Shown: in pieces, positions 18,176-26,199 of the stretch
Layout: every line of letters begins with the position of its first letter
Position numbering within the stretch: the first letter of the stretch is position 1
Translations under genes and position numbers: made by a program
Assembly: GCA_021647765.1 (NCBI GenBank)
Contig: JAKIUD010000011.1
Location: forward strand, 1 to 62,280
DNA: 62,280 nt
DNA from: Desulfuromusa sp.
GTDB lineage: Bacteria; Desulfobacterota; Desulfuromonadia; Desulfuromonadales; Geopsychrobacteraceae
Direction: 5' to 3'
Notes under the pieces: model-generated
What the model was told of the DNA's origin: nothing
The model's database searches: none
The model's input: the letters and a program-made list of their open reading frames with translations, nothing else

Positions 18176-18206
18176 AAAAAAGCCCGCCCAGTTGGCGGGC
18201 TTTTTT
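18176..18206 (+). terminator. strong terminator between dctP1 and sdaA
   Basis: GCCCGCC and GGCGGGC form a perfect GC-rich stem with a 5-base loop, flanked by six A and six T residues, so it can stop transcription in both directions. It lies 23 bases after the dctP1 stop. Confidence 0.92.
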
Positions 18207-18237
18207 GTGCTGTCATTTTTTTCACGGGAGAAGAGTT

Positions 18238-19458
18238 ATGGAATCGTTACGTCAGCTCTACCGTATTGGTACCGGGCCGTCCAGTAGCCACACCATGGCA
18301 CCGCGACAAGCCGCTCTGATGTTTCTGGAAAAATATCCCGGGGCAGCCTCTTACCGGGTTACGCTATTTGGCAGTCTAGCTGCAACGGGACGTGGACATC
18401 TAACCGATAAGACATTATTTGAGGTTTTTCAATCTCATCAATCAGAGTTGGAATTGCTTTGGGTTCCCAAAAAGCAACTGCCCCGCCACCCCAATGGGAT
18501 GCGTTTTGAAACACTGAGTGATTCTGGTGCGACATTGCACAAGTGGGACGTCTACAGTGTTGGTGGTGGGGCTCTACAGGATAGTGAAGGGTCTGTGACT
18601 CCACCTTTAATCTACTCTTTAACCCAACTGTCCGATATCCTTAAAAGTTTAGAACGCAGTGGTGAAGCTCTGTGGGAATATGTTTTGAATTGTGAAGACG
18701 CTAAGATCCTTGATTTTTTCGACAGTGTCTGGGATGTGATGTTTTCAGCAATCAATCGGGGGTTGACTGGTGTCGGGATTCTCCCCGGAGGACTGGGGTT
18801 GGGACGTAAAGCCCATACGTTCTATCGCAAGTCGAGTTTGTATGATTTGGATATGAAAAATAACGCTAAAATATGGTCTTACGCTTTGGCGGTATCGGAA
18901 GAAAATGCCAATGGCGGGATGATTGTTGCGGCGCCAACTTGCGGAGCAAGTGGAGTCCTCCCCGCAGTTTTGCGCTATATAAGTGAAACATTGGCGTGTA
19001 GCCATGAAGATATTCTTCGAGCTTTAGCAACGGCAGGATTGATTGGGAATCTGGTCAAGAAAAATGCTTCGATTTCTGGAGCTGAGGTTGGCTGTCAGGG
19101 AGAAATTGGTACCGCTTGTGCGATGGCAGCTGCAGCAGCGACGCAACTGCATGGTGGGACGAATAATCAGATTGAATATGCGGCAGAAATGGGTCTGGAG
19201 CACCATCTTGGTCTGACCTGTGATCCGGTCAATGGTCTGGTGCAGATTCCTTGTATTGAACGCAACGCCCATGCCGCAAGCCGTGCCTTAAGTTGCTGCC
19301 ATTTCGCCCTGCTTTCTGGAGGAGAACACAAAATCAGTTTTGATGAAATTACTCTGGTGATGAATGAAACCGGCCAGGCTTTACCATCAATATATCGTGA
19401 AACATCTGCCGGAGGGATGGCTCAAGCCTATCGACAACGCAGGGTGGAAAGCCATTAG
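18238..19458 (+). CDS. sdaA: L-serine ammonia-lyase, iron-sulfur type, single chain
   Basis: This 406-residue enzyme deaminates L-serine to pyruvate and ammonia with a labile [4Fe-4S] cluster. The N-terminal motif GPSSSHTMAPRQAA and the three cluster cysteines (APTCGASG, CDPVNG and QIPCIERNA) are all present, so the catalytic set looks intact. It is about 50 residues shorter than E. coli SdaA. The start follows CGGGAGAAG. It lies between a TakP-like DctP and a TRAP permease pair, which connects serine breakdown with a 2-oxoacid transport region; pyruvate is its product. Confidence 0.93.
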   Translation: MESLRQLYRIGTGPSSSHTMAPRQAALMFLEKYPGAASYRVTLFGSLAATGRGHLTDKTLFEVFQSHQSELELLWVPKKQLPRHPNGMRFETLSDSGATLHKWDVYSVGGGALQDSEGSVTPPLIYSLTQLSDILKSLERSGEALWEYVLNCEDAKILDFFDSVWDVMFSAINRGLTGVGILPGGLGLGRKAHTFYRKSSLYDLDMKNNAKIWSYALAVSEENANGGMIVAAPTCGASGVLPAVLRYISETLACSHEDILRALATAGLIGNLVKKNASISGAEVGCQGEIGTACAMAAAAATQLHGGTNNQIEYAAEMGLEHHLGLTCDPVNGLVQIPCIERNAHAASRALSCCHFALLSGGEHKISFDEITLVMNETGQALPSIYRETSAGGMAQAYRQRRVESH

Positions 19459-19465
19459 CAAAAAC

Positions 19466-19575
19466 GGGACTGTCCCCGTATGGGGGCTGTCCCAGGATTT
19501 TGCGGCGCAAACTGCCGCAGTTCTTCGTGGCTCGTAAACTTCGGGACAGCCCCCGATGGGTTTGGGGACAGTCCC
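19466..19575. repeat. REP-like palindromic element, copy 1
   Basis: A 110-bp near-palindrome is bounded by a perfect 12-bp inverted repeat, GGGACTGTCCCC at 19466-19477 and its complement at 19564-19575. Inner arms GGGGGCTGTCCC and GGGACAGCCCCC also pair. Its reverse complement recurs at 60502-60594. It fills the gap between the convergent sdaA and dctM1 genes and probably acts as a two-way terminator or mRNA end. Confidence 0.85.
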
Positions 19576-19599
19576 AAGTTTACTACTATTCTGCAAAAA

Positions 19600-20919
19600 C
19601 TATTTTGTCATATATGCCGGTAGCCAGGTGACACTTTCGGGCCAAATGACCACAATAAAAATACAGATGAGTTGAATTCCGACAAAAGGGATGATTCCTT
19701 TATATATTTGGGTGGTGGTAATTTCCGGTGGAGCAACCCCTTTGAGGTAGAAAAGGCTGAAGCCGAAGGGTGGAGTCAGGAATGAAGTCTGTAAGTTCAT
19801 GGCGATCAGAATCCCGATCCAGAGCAGATCGATTCCCATCTGTTGAAAAATTGGTGCCACGACCGGAACGATAATAAAAGTAATTTCGATGAAATCGATA
19901 AAAAAACCAGCTACGAAAATAACCGCCATGACGATCAGCAGGAAGTGCCCTGGCTCCATCCCAGCACCCAGAATGAGATTGGTGATGTAGCGATCACCAC
20001 CCATCCCCCGGAAAACCAGACCAAAGGTCGTTGCTCCGACAATTAAGATAAAAACCATACAGGTGAGTGTCGTGGTACCGCGCATAACTTCGCGTAGAGT
20101 CTGTAGATTGAATTTCTTTTGCCAGATGGTCAGAAGAGTGGCTCCCAATGCTCCAACAGCAGCGGCTTCTGTTGGTGAAGCAATTCCAGCAAAAATTGAA
20201 CCGAGTACCGCAACAATCAGGAAGAATGGCAGCAGGAACGCCCTGAAAATTCTTCGGTACATGCCCGTTTTCCGGAAATCTGCAAGTTCATCAGCAGGCA
20301 TGGCGGGGGCAGATTCCGGGCGGAAGATTGCGACCAGAATAATCCAGAGAATATATAAACCAACTAATATCAAGCCGGGAATAACGGCACCGATAAACAT
20401 ATCACCGATTGGGACATTCAAGACGCTCCCCAGTAGCACCAGAACGATACTTGGTGGAATAATTTGTCCCAGGGTGCCGGCAGCACAGATGGTTCCCGTA
20501 GACAGTTCAGGAGAATAACCGCGCTTAAGCATTGTTGGCAGAGAGAGAAGTCCCATCGTGACAACGGTTGCGCCAACAATTCCAGTTGAGGCCGCAAGGA
20601 CGGCACCAACAACAATAACTGAAATAGCCAGACCACCACGCATTTTACCGAAGAGCATCGCCATGGTTTCCAGCAATTCCTCTGCTAGCCCCGATTTCTC
20701 AAACATCATCCCCATATAGACGAACAGAGGAACGGCGATCAACACGTAGTTGGTCATAGTTCCCCATATGCGCAGGGGAAGCAGTTGAAAAAATCCCATT
20801 CCAAAAGTAAAATAACCAAAGATCAGCGAAACCCCGCCCAGAGTAAATGCAACCGGGAAACCGAGTAATAGGACTGCAAAAACGGTGGCAAATAAGACCA
20901 GGGACATATATTCAGGCAT
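19600..20919 (-). CDS. dctM: TRAP transporter large permease (DctM1)
   Basis: This 439-residue membrane protein with about 12 helices has the DctM marks: FMGMMFEKSGLAEELLE-like segment, GIVGATVVTMG, CAAGTLGQIIPPSIVLVLLG and TSFLTPPFGFSLFYLKG. It is the ion-coupled translocating subunit of a TRAP transporter in the inner membrane. Its ATG overlaps the dctQ stop by 8 bases, so the pair is co-translated. No dctP gene is on this strand; DctP1 across sdaA is the probable binding protein. Confidence 0.95.
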   Translation of the reverse strand: MPEYMSLVLFATVFAVLLLGFPVAFTLGGVSLIFGYFTFGMGFFQLLPLRIWGTMTNYVLIAVPLFVYMGMMFEKSGLAEELLETMAMLFGKMRGGLAISVIVVGAVLAASTGIVGATVVTMGLLSLPTMLKRGYSPELSTGTICAAGTLGQIIPPSIVLVLLGSVLNVPIGDMFIGAVIPGLILVGLYILWIILVAIFRPESAPAMPADELADFRKTGMYRRIFRAFLLPFFLIVAVLGSIFAGIASPTEAAAVGALGATLLTIWQKKFNLQTLREVMRGTTTLTCMVFILIVGATTFGLVFRGMGGDRYITNLILGAGMEPGHFLLIVMAVIFVAGFFIDFIEITFIIVPVVAPIFQQMGIDLLWIGILIAMNLQTSFLTPPFGFSLFYLKGVAPPEITTTQIYKGIIPFVGIQLICIFIVVIWPESVTWLPAYMTK

Positions 20920-21469
20920 GTTGCTGTTCCTCTTTCTTTGCTTTTGCTTCGATCTCTTCCAAGGGACGACCGATCACGGTACAGAATGAACGCAGAGTCA
21001 GGGCAATCCCTTGTAACAGGATCAGGATAAACCCTGCCGGAATCATTGCTTTAAGGATGTAACGAAAGGGGAGTCCCCCTGGATCCGGACTGGTTTCCTG
21101 GATCGCCCAGCTCATACTGATGAAACCCTTACTGGCCCAGATGACCAGGATTGAGAAGGGAATGAGGAAGGCAAGACTGCCAAATAAATTGATCCACGCT
21201 TTCCCGCGTGGTGATAGTTGTGTGTAGATGACATCAACTCGAACATGACCATCCTCTTTTAATGTATATGCTGCGGCGATGAGAAACAGAACTGCAAAGA
21301 TATGCCATTCAAGTTCTTGCACCCCAACGCTGCTTTTGCGTAAAAAATAGCGAGTAAAGACATCGTAGCAGACAACCAGAACCAAGATTGTGCTGAGCCA
21401 GGAAATTGCGTGACCCACCTTGGTATTGAGTCCGTCGATCAAGCGAACGATCAACAGGATAAATTTCAT
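20912..21469 (-). CDS. dctQ: TRAP transporter small permease (DctQ1)
   Basis: This 185-residue protein has four predicted helices and the DctQ-type ELEWHIFAVLFLIAAAYTLKEDGHVRVDV signature shared with DctQ2 (here split as ELEWHIF and DGHVRVDV). It stabilises DctM and docks the binding protein. GGAGG lies before the start. The long C-terminal tail is rich in Glu and Lys. Confidence 0.93.
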   Translation of the reverse strand: MKFILLIVRLIDGLNTKVGHAISWLSTILVLVVCYDVFTRYFLRKSSVGVQELEWHIFAVLFLIAAAYTLKEDGHVRVDVIYTQLSPRGKAWINLFGSLAFLIPFSILVIWASKGFISMSWAIQETSPDPGGLPFRYILKAMIPAGFILILLQGIALTLRSFCTVIGRPLEEIEAKAKKEEQQHA

Positions 21470-21579
21470 CTAAACCTCCATTTTTGAGCAGGAGTGATTC
21501 CAGAACATGAAACGAGCGAATTCATCATAATCTGTTAACTGCTGTTTTGAGTCAATAGACTTGATGCAGGCATCGTTTT

Positions 21580-21692
21580 ACCTGATTTGGTACTGATCTT
21601 CCGCTTTGATTATGCACATTATCTGCGTCATACCTGCCTTCGCGAGTATGACGACTTTTTAGGGTGGCGCGGAAGACGGGAGCTAATCAGGT
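21580..21692. repeat. palindromic element upstream of the BtsS-like gene
   Basis: The outer arms 21580-21604 (ACCTGATT...CTTCCGC) and 21669-21692 are imperfect inverted repeats. Inside, CGTCATAC and GTATGACG pair around CTGCCTTCGCGA. The 27 bases 21633-21659 match 28326-28352 at 23 of 27 positions, so this belongs to the same dispersed family. It occupies the 368-bp divergent gap between dctQ1 and the BtsS-like gene; I see no other gene in that gap. Confidence 0.7.
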
Positions 21693-21837
21693 CTTTTTCT
21701 ATGGATTTTTATGAATTCGGTGGAGCTCTATTAAAATATATGCCACTGATTGAGTCATGTTGACCACTTAATGGAGAAATCTTTGCACAGTTCTTAAAAT
21801 ATCATTATGATCTGGACTGATTACAAAAGGATTCTCT

Positions 21838-23535
21838 ATGTATCTGGTATTTGAACTTCTCCAGCAGACTGCAGTTATTATTGTTATCGCTTACCTGTTC
21901 AGCAAGTCTCCGGCGATGGACTATTTGTCCGGAGCAAAATTGCAACGGCGGCAACTGCTGGTTCTGTATATTATTTTTTCCCTGTTTTCAATTCTTGGGA
22001 CCTACACTGGTTTGCCGATTCAGGGTGCTATTGCCAATACCCGAGCCATTGGTGCTGTTTTGGCCGGTTTGATTGGGGGGCCGGTATTGGGATTATCGGT
22101 TGGATTGACGGCCGGGCTGCACCGATTTTCTCTCGGTGGTTTCACCGCATTTTCCTGCGGTGTTTCAACAACAGTGGAGGGATTAATAGGTGGGCTGGTC
22201 TATCTCTATCTGGTACGACGAAAAAAGCCGGAGCAACTATTTCATCCATTTGTTGCCTTTTCTACAACCCTGATTGCTGAAGTTTTGCAAATGAGCATCA
22301 TTCTGGCTCTGGCTCGCCCTTTTGGGGATGCGGTGGCACTGGTCAAAGTGATTGCTGTCCCGATGGTTTGTGCCAATTCTGTTGGAGCGGCACTTTTTAT
22401 CAGTATGATCCGGGATCAGAAACGGGTGCGGGATAAAGTTGGAGCAAGGTTTTCGTCCAAAGCTTTTACTGTTGCTGATCGAACCTTGGGGATTCTCAGT
22501 CAAGGATTCAGTTCTGAAACCGCCAGGGAAATGGTTGAAATTATCCGCCAGGAAACTGGAGTGGGTGCTGTTGCAATTACTGATAGGAGAGAAATTCTGG
22601 CATTTTCAGGAATTGGTGCAGATCATCACCATGCCGGCAACCCGGTTGTCACCAAATGGTCAAAGGAGGCATTACTTGAGAATAGGGTCGTTTTTGCCAA
22701 TGGTTATGATGAGCATTTTCAGTGTCCTTTGGCAGAAACCTGTCCGATTGGTTCGGTTCTGGTGGTTCCGCTGCAGGTTGATCAGGAGGTGGTCGGCACG
22801 ATCAGCCTCTACGAGCCCAAAACCAAACTATTTTTGAATATCAATCGCTCTTTCGGTGAGGGATTAGCGACCCTCTATTCCCATCAGTTGTTACGTTCCC
22901 GTTTTGAAGAGCAGAAGTCACTGTTGGTTCAATCCGAATTGAAACTGCTTCAGGCGCAGGTTAATCCCCATTTTTTATTTAATGCCTTGAATACAATCAT
23001 GGCGATTGTGCGCAAAGATGCAGATCAGGCTCGTGAGTTATTGATGCAATTATCCAACTTTTTTCGTACCAACTTGAAGCGCAAAAGGGATACTGTGACT
23101 CTGGAAGAAGAACTGGCACATATTAGTTCTTACCTTGAAATAGAAAAGGCTCGTTTTGGTGAGCGTTTAACGGTTAATCAGGAGATTGATCCCGCTCTTT
23201 TGACTTTACAGATTCCTGTTTTTACTTTGCAACCGTTGATCGAAAATGCCATTAAACATGGCATTGCGGATTTGCTTGATCATGGCCAGATCTGGGTTAG
23301 AGCTTACCGGCAACTGGGGTTGGTGGTGATTGAAGTGGAAGATAATGCCGGTCATTACTCCAAACCGATTGATACCCAGGGGTTGGGGATGCGATTGGTT
23401 GATCAGCGGATAAAAAATATTTATGGTAATGAGTATGGTCTGATAGTTGACTGTGAACCCCAACAAAAGACTCTGGTTCAGGTCAGACTGCCGTTAAGTG
23501 AAGAGTTGATAAATGATTCGTGCGTTAATCATTGA
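21838..23535 (+). CDS. BtsS/LytS-like sensor histidine kinase
   Basis: This 565-residue kinase has an N-terminal 5TM-5TMR-LYT domain (about residues 1-185), a GAF domain (about 205-345), then His-kinase (QAQVNPHFLFNALNTI) and HATPase domains (NAIKHGI, GLGMRLVDQRI). Its length matches E. coli BtsS (561) and YpdA (565). R69, R96, C107 and S110 fall, with a constant offset of three, on the BtsS residues R72, R99, C110 and S113 that I recall as the pyruvate site. It overlaps the LytTR regulator gene by 23 bases and lies between two TRAP systems, so an external pyruvate-like signal is likely. Function is inferred from this correspondence and context. Confidence 0.88.
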   Translation: MYLVFELLQQTAVIIVIAYLFSKSPAMDYLSGAKLQRRQLLVLYIIFSLFSILGTYTGLPIQGAIANTRAIGAVLAGLIGGPVLGLSVGLTAGLHRFSLGGFTAFSCGVSTTVEGLIGGLVYLYLVRRKKPEQLFHPFVAFSTTLIAEVLQMSIILALARPFGDAVALVKVIAVPMVCANSVGAALFISMIRDQKRVRDKVGARFSSKAFTVADRTLGILSQGFSSETAREMVEIIRQETGVGAVAITDRREILAFSGIGADHHHAGNPVVTKWSKEALLENRVVFANGYDEHFQCPLAETCPIGSVLVVPLQVDQEVVGTISLYEPKTKLFLNINRSFGEGLATLYSHQLLRSRFEEQKSLLVQSELKLLQAQVNPHFLFNALNTIMAIVRKDADQARELLMQLSNFFRTNLKRKRDTVTLEEELAHISSYLEIEKARFGERLTVNQEIDPALLTLQIPVFTLQPLIENAIKHGIADLLDHGQIWVRAYRQLGLVVIEVEDNAGHYSKPIDTQGLGMRLVDQRIKNIYGNEYGLIVDCEPQQKTLVQVRLPLSEELINDSCVNH

Positions 23536-24223
23536 TGATGAACAGCATGCGCGGGAGGAGCTTGAACTCCTTGTCCAAGAGACAGGTGCATTTGAGATCT
23601 TAGGCAGTTGTGCCAATGCGATTGATGCACTGCGCCGGATCCGTACGGAAAAACCGGAACTGTTATTTCTGGATATCCAGATGCCGGTACTCAATGGTTT
23701 TGAACTTTTGGCAATGATTGAAGATGAGTTAATGCCGCATGTGGTTTTTGTCACCGCCTACGACGAACATGCCCTGAAGGCATTTGAAGAAAAAACCCTC
23801 GATTACCTGTTGAAACCGGTTTCTCGAGAGCGTTTGTTGAAAACGGTCAATAAAGTCAGAGAAACAATTCGACGTGGTGAACCACCGTACTATCAAGTCG
23901 AGCCTTTGCGCCATATCCCTTGTCAATTTGCTAATCGGATTAAACTGATTCCTGCAGCTGATGTTGAATATGTTTACTCTGATTTAACTGGAATTCATCT
24001 TGTCACCTCCGAGGGGCAATTTTTTACCGAGTTGACCCTGAAGGTTCTCGAAGAGCGGACACCGTTGCTGCGCTGTCAGCGGCAGTTTTTAGTTAATCCA
24101 GATAAGATTGATGAAATCAAGCTGCTTGAAAATGGTTTAGCCGAACTTAAAACCCAGCTGGGCCATATTCTGCCGGTGAGTCGCCGCTATCTGCGTCAGT
24201 TGAAAGTTCGTCTGAAACTTTGA
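23513..24223 (+). CDS. LytTR-family response regulator (BtsR-like)
   Basis: This 236-residue protein has a receiver domain (about 1-120; DD near residue 8, phospho-Asp in LFLDIQMPVLNGFEL, and the DYLLKPV switch lysine) and a C-terminal LytTR DNA-binding domain (about 135-235; FLVNPDKIDEIK). It is the cognate regulator of the overlapping kinase gene. The downstream dctPQM2 operon is the obvious target. The leader before dctP2 has CCGAA repeated 14 bases apart (24368 and 24382), but I cannot establish a LytTR site from it. Confidence 0.93.
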   Translation: MIRALIIDDEQHAREELELLVQETGAFEILGSCANAIDALRRIRTEKPELLFLDIQMPVLNGFELLAMIEDELMPHVVFVTAYDEHALKAFEEKTLDYLLKPVSRERLLKTVNKVRETIRRGEPPYYQVEPLRHIPCQFANRIKLIPAADVEYVYSDLTGIHLVTSEGQFFTELTLKVLEERTPLLRCQRQFLVNPDKIDEIKLLENGLAELKTQLGHILPVSRRYLRQLKVRLKL

Positions 24224-24441
24224 TGTTTTTACCACTTAGTTGTCTTATACGACCGCTGACTCACTCCTGCCTTGGTATGTTCCATAACATTGGTTTATTT
24301 TGCGAAAATGATAGTGGAAAATTATCTGATTTCTCTATCGATAATGTGCCGTAAACTGGGGTGATATCCGAAGGTATATAACCGAAAAAGTTAAACTTTC
24401 AGGTTGCCTCGTAATCTAATCTATCTTGAGTGGAGGAAAGT

Positions 24442-25530
24442 ATGAAAAAATCTGTGTTTCGTATGACAGTTTGTCTGTTGGCAGTTTTCTCGCTGCTGAT
24501 GGTCGGAACCTTTGCGTCTCAAGCAGAGGCAGCACCTAAGTACCGCTGGAAACTGGCTATGACCTGGCCAACTAATTTCCCGATTTTTGGTGATGCTGTT
24601 GTCAAGATGGCTGACCTGGTCAAGGAAATGTCAAACGGTGAGATGGAAATCCGGATCGACTCTAAAAACAAGCATAAAGCTCCTTTCGGAATTCTGGACA
24701 TGGTCAAAGAGGGTCAATATGAGATGGGTCATTCCGCCTCTTATTACTGGAAAGGCAAAGACAGAAACACTCTCTTCTTCACCACCATGCCATTTGGCAT
24801 GACTGCCCCTGAGCAATATGCCTGGTTCTATTATGGTGGTGGTATGGAGCTCATGAAAGAAGTGTATGATAAACATGGTGTTTATTCCTATCCCGGCGGA
24901 AATACCGGTAACCAGATGGGTGGTTGGTTCCAAAAAGAGATCAAAAGCCTGGATGATTTAAAGGGCTTGAAAATGCGGATTCCCGGGTTTGCTGGCGAAA
25001 TTCTTTCCAAACTTGGCGTTGTTGTCACCAATATCCCGGCTGGTGAGCTTTACACTGCCCTCGATCGCGGTACTATTGATGCTCTGGAGTGGGTTGGTCC
25101 TTCCCTCGACTTGAATATGGGTTTCCAAAAAATTGCTCCTTTCTACTATACTGGCTGGCATGAGCCTGCAACCGAACTGCAGTTCATGGTTAACTCAAAG
25201 AAATTTGATGCTTTACCAAAACACCTGCAAAAGATTCTGGAAGTGTCCATGGAGTTTGCCGCATATGATATGTATGCACGCTCTTACCACGAAAGTGCCG
25301 TGAATCTTGACAAGATTGCTACGGAATACCCTAACATCAAGATCAAAACCTTCCCAAAAGATGTTATTGCTGCAATGAAGGTTGAGAATAAGAAGCTACT
25401 GAAGGAAACCTCAGCAAAAGATCCAATGTTCAAGAAAATTTATGATGCACAGACCGCTTATATGAAAATAGTACGGCGGTGGACAGAAATTTCTGATTAC
25501 GCTTATTTGAAAGATAACCTCGACGAATAA
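24442..25530 (+). CDS. dctP: TRAP transporter substrate-binding protein (DctP2), TakP-like
   Basis: This 362-residue protein has a Sec signal peptide (hydrophobic core about residues 8-24, cut after SQAEA), unlike the Tat signal of DctP1. The mature part aligns block by block with DctP1: GHSASYYW, MPFGMTAPEQYAWFYYGGGME, GNTGNQMGGWF, LKMRIPGFAG and ALEWVGP. Both belong with 2-oxoacid-binding TRAP proteins. The ATG at 24442 follows GGAGGAAAG; an in-frame GTG at 24430 lies in that ribosome site. It directly follows the BtsSR-like genes and is the first gene of dctPQM2. Confidence 0.93.
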   Translation: MKKSVFRMTVCLLAVFSLLMVGTFASQAEAAPKYRWKLAMTWPTNFPIFGDAVVKMADLVKEMSNGEMEIRIDSKNKHKAPFGILDMVKEGQYEMGHSASYYWKGKDRNTLFFTTMPFGMTAPEQYAWFYYGGGMELMKEVYDKHGVYSYPGGNTGNQMGGWFQKEIKSLDDLKGLKMRIPGFAGEILSKLGVVVTNIPAGELYTALDRGTIDALEWVGPSLDLNMGFQKIAPFYYTGWHEPATELQFMVNSKKFDALPKHLQKILEVSMEFAAYDMYARSYHESAVNLDKIATEYPNIKIKTFPKDVIAAMKVENKKLLKETSAKDPMFKKIYDAQTAYMKIVRRWTEISDYAYLKDNLDE

Positions 25531-25552
25531 AATTGATGATCCATTTTCCATG

Positions 25553-25586
25553 GGGCTCCCGATGAAAAGATCGGGAGCCCTTTCTT
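25553..25586 (+). terminator. hairpin between dctP2 and dctQ2
   Basis: GGGCTCCCGA and TCGGGAGCCC form a perfect 10-bp stem with an 8-base loop, followed by TTTCTTG. It lies between the binding-protein gene and the permease genes. Partial read-through would give more DctP than DctQM, a common arrangement in such operons. Confidence 0.8.
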
Positions 25587-25617
25587 GTCATCCCATACTT
25601 CTATTGGCAGGATTGTT

Positions 25618-26184
25618 ATGTTGTTTAAAGTTGAACGAATTTTAAATCGTTATTCTGATGTCACCGGCTGGATTGCTGCTGCATTGATGCTGCTCATGCT
25701 GGTCAATGTGTTTTATGATGCGATCATGCGTTATTTCTTTCGTACCGGATCTATTGCGATGCAGGAGATGGAGTGGCATATTTTTTCCGTCGTTTTCCTC
25801 CTGGGTATTTCCTATGCGCTGAAAGAAGAGGGTCATGTCCGGGTCGATGTTTTGTATGATGGGTTCAGTCCCAAACTGAAGGCCATTATCAATATAGTCG
25901 GAACCTTTATTTTTCTGATTCCACTGTCGGCTTTGATTATTAATGGATCGATCTGGTTTGTTCATGAAGCCTATACCTCGGGTGAAATCAGTGGCGATCC
26001 CGGGGGGCTGACCCATCGGTATCTGATCAAGGCAATTATTCCGATTGCGTTTGTCTCTTTGATTATCTCGGCGGGAGGATTTGTATTGCGCAATGTCCGT
26101 CTGTATCGGGGCGATCTGGAATTGCCCCCAGCGCACGATCCACTGGCTATCGCCGCTGAAATTAAAAAATCTCTCGATAGATAA
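25618..26184 (+). CDS. dctQ: TRAP transporter small permease (DctQ2)
   Basis: This 188-residue, four-helix DctQ has the block MEWHIFSVVFLLGISYALKE and GHVRVDVLYDG, close to DctQ1. The ATG at 25618 gives the family-length N-terminus; an in-frame TTG at 25585 overlaps the hairpin. It is followed 15 bases later by dctM2. Confidence 0.94.
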   Translation: MLFKVERILNRYSDVTGWIAAALMLLMLVNVFYDAIMRYFFRTGSIAMQEMEWHIFSVVFLLGISYALKEEGHVRVDVLYDGFSPKLKAIINIVGTFIFLIPLSALIINGSIWFVHEAYTSGEISGDPGGLTHRYLIKAIIPIAFVSLIISAGGFVLRNVRLYRGDLELPPAHDPLAIAAEIKKSLDR

Positions 26185-26199
26185 AGGGAACTTGTTGTT

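Noticed and set aside
21488..21502. A sigma-54-like TGGAA...CTGC match on the minus strand before dctQ1
   Set aside because: The GG and GC spacing is right, but the predicted transcript would begin at or within the ribosome site of dctQ1, and the -24 block is poor.
24224..24441. A LytTR binding site before dctP2
   Set aside because: Only a CCGAA pair 14 bases apart was found; it does not fit the usual LytTR direct-repeat form well enough to list.
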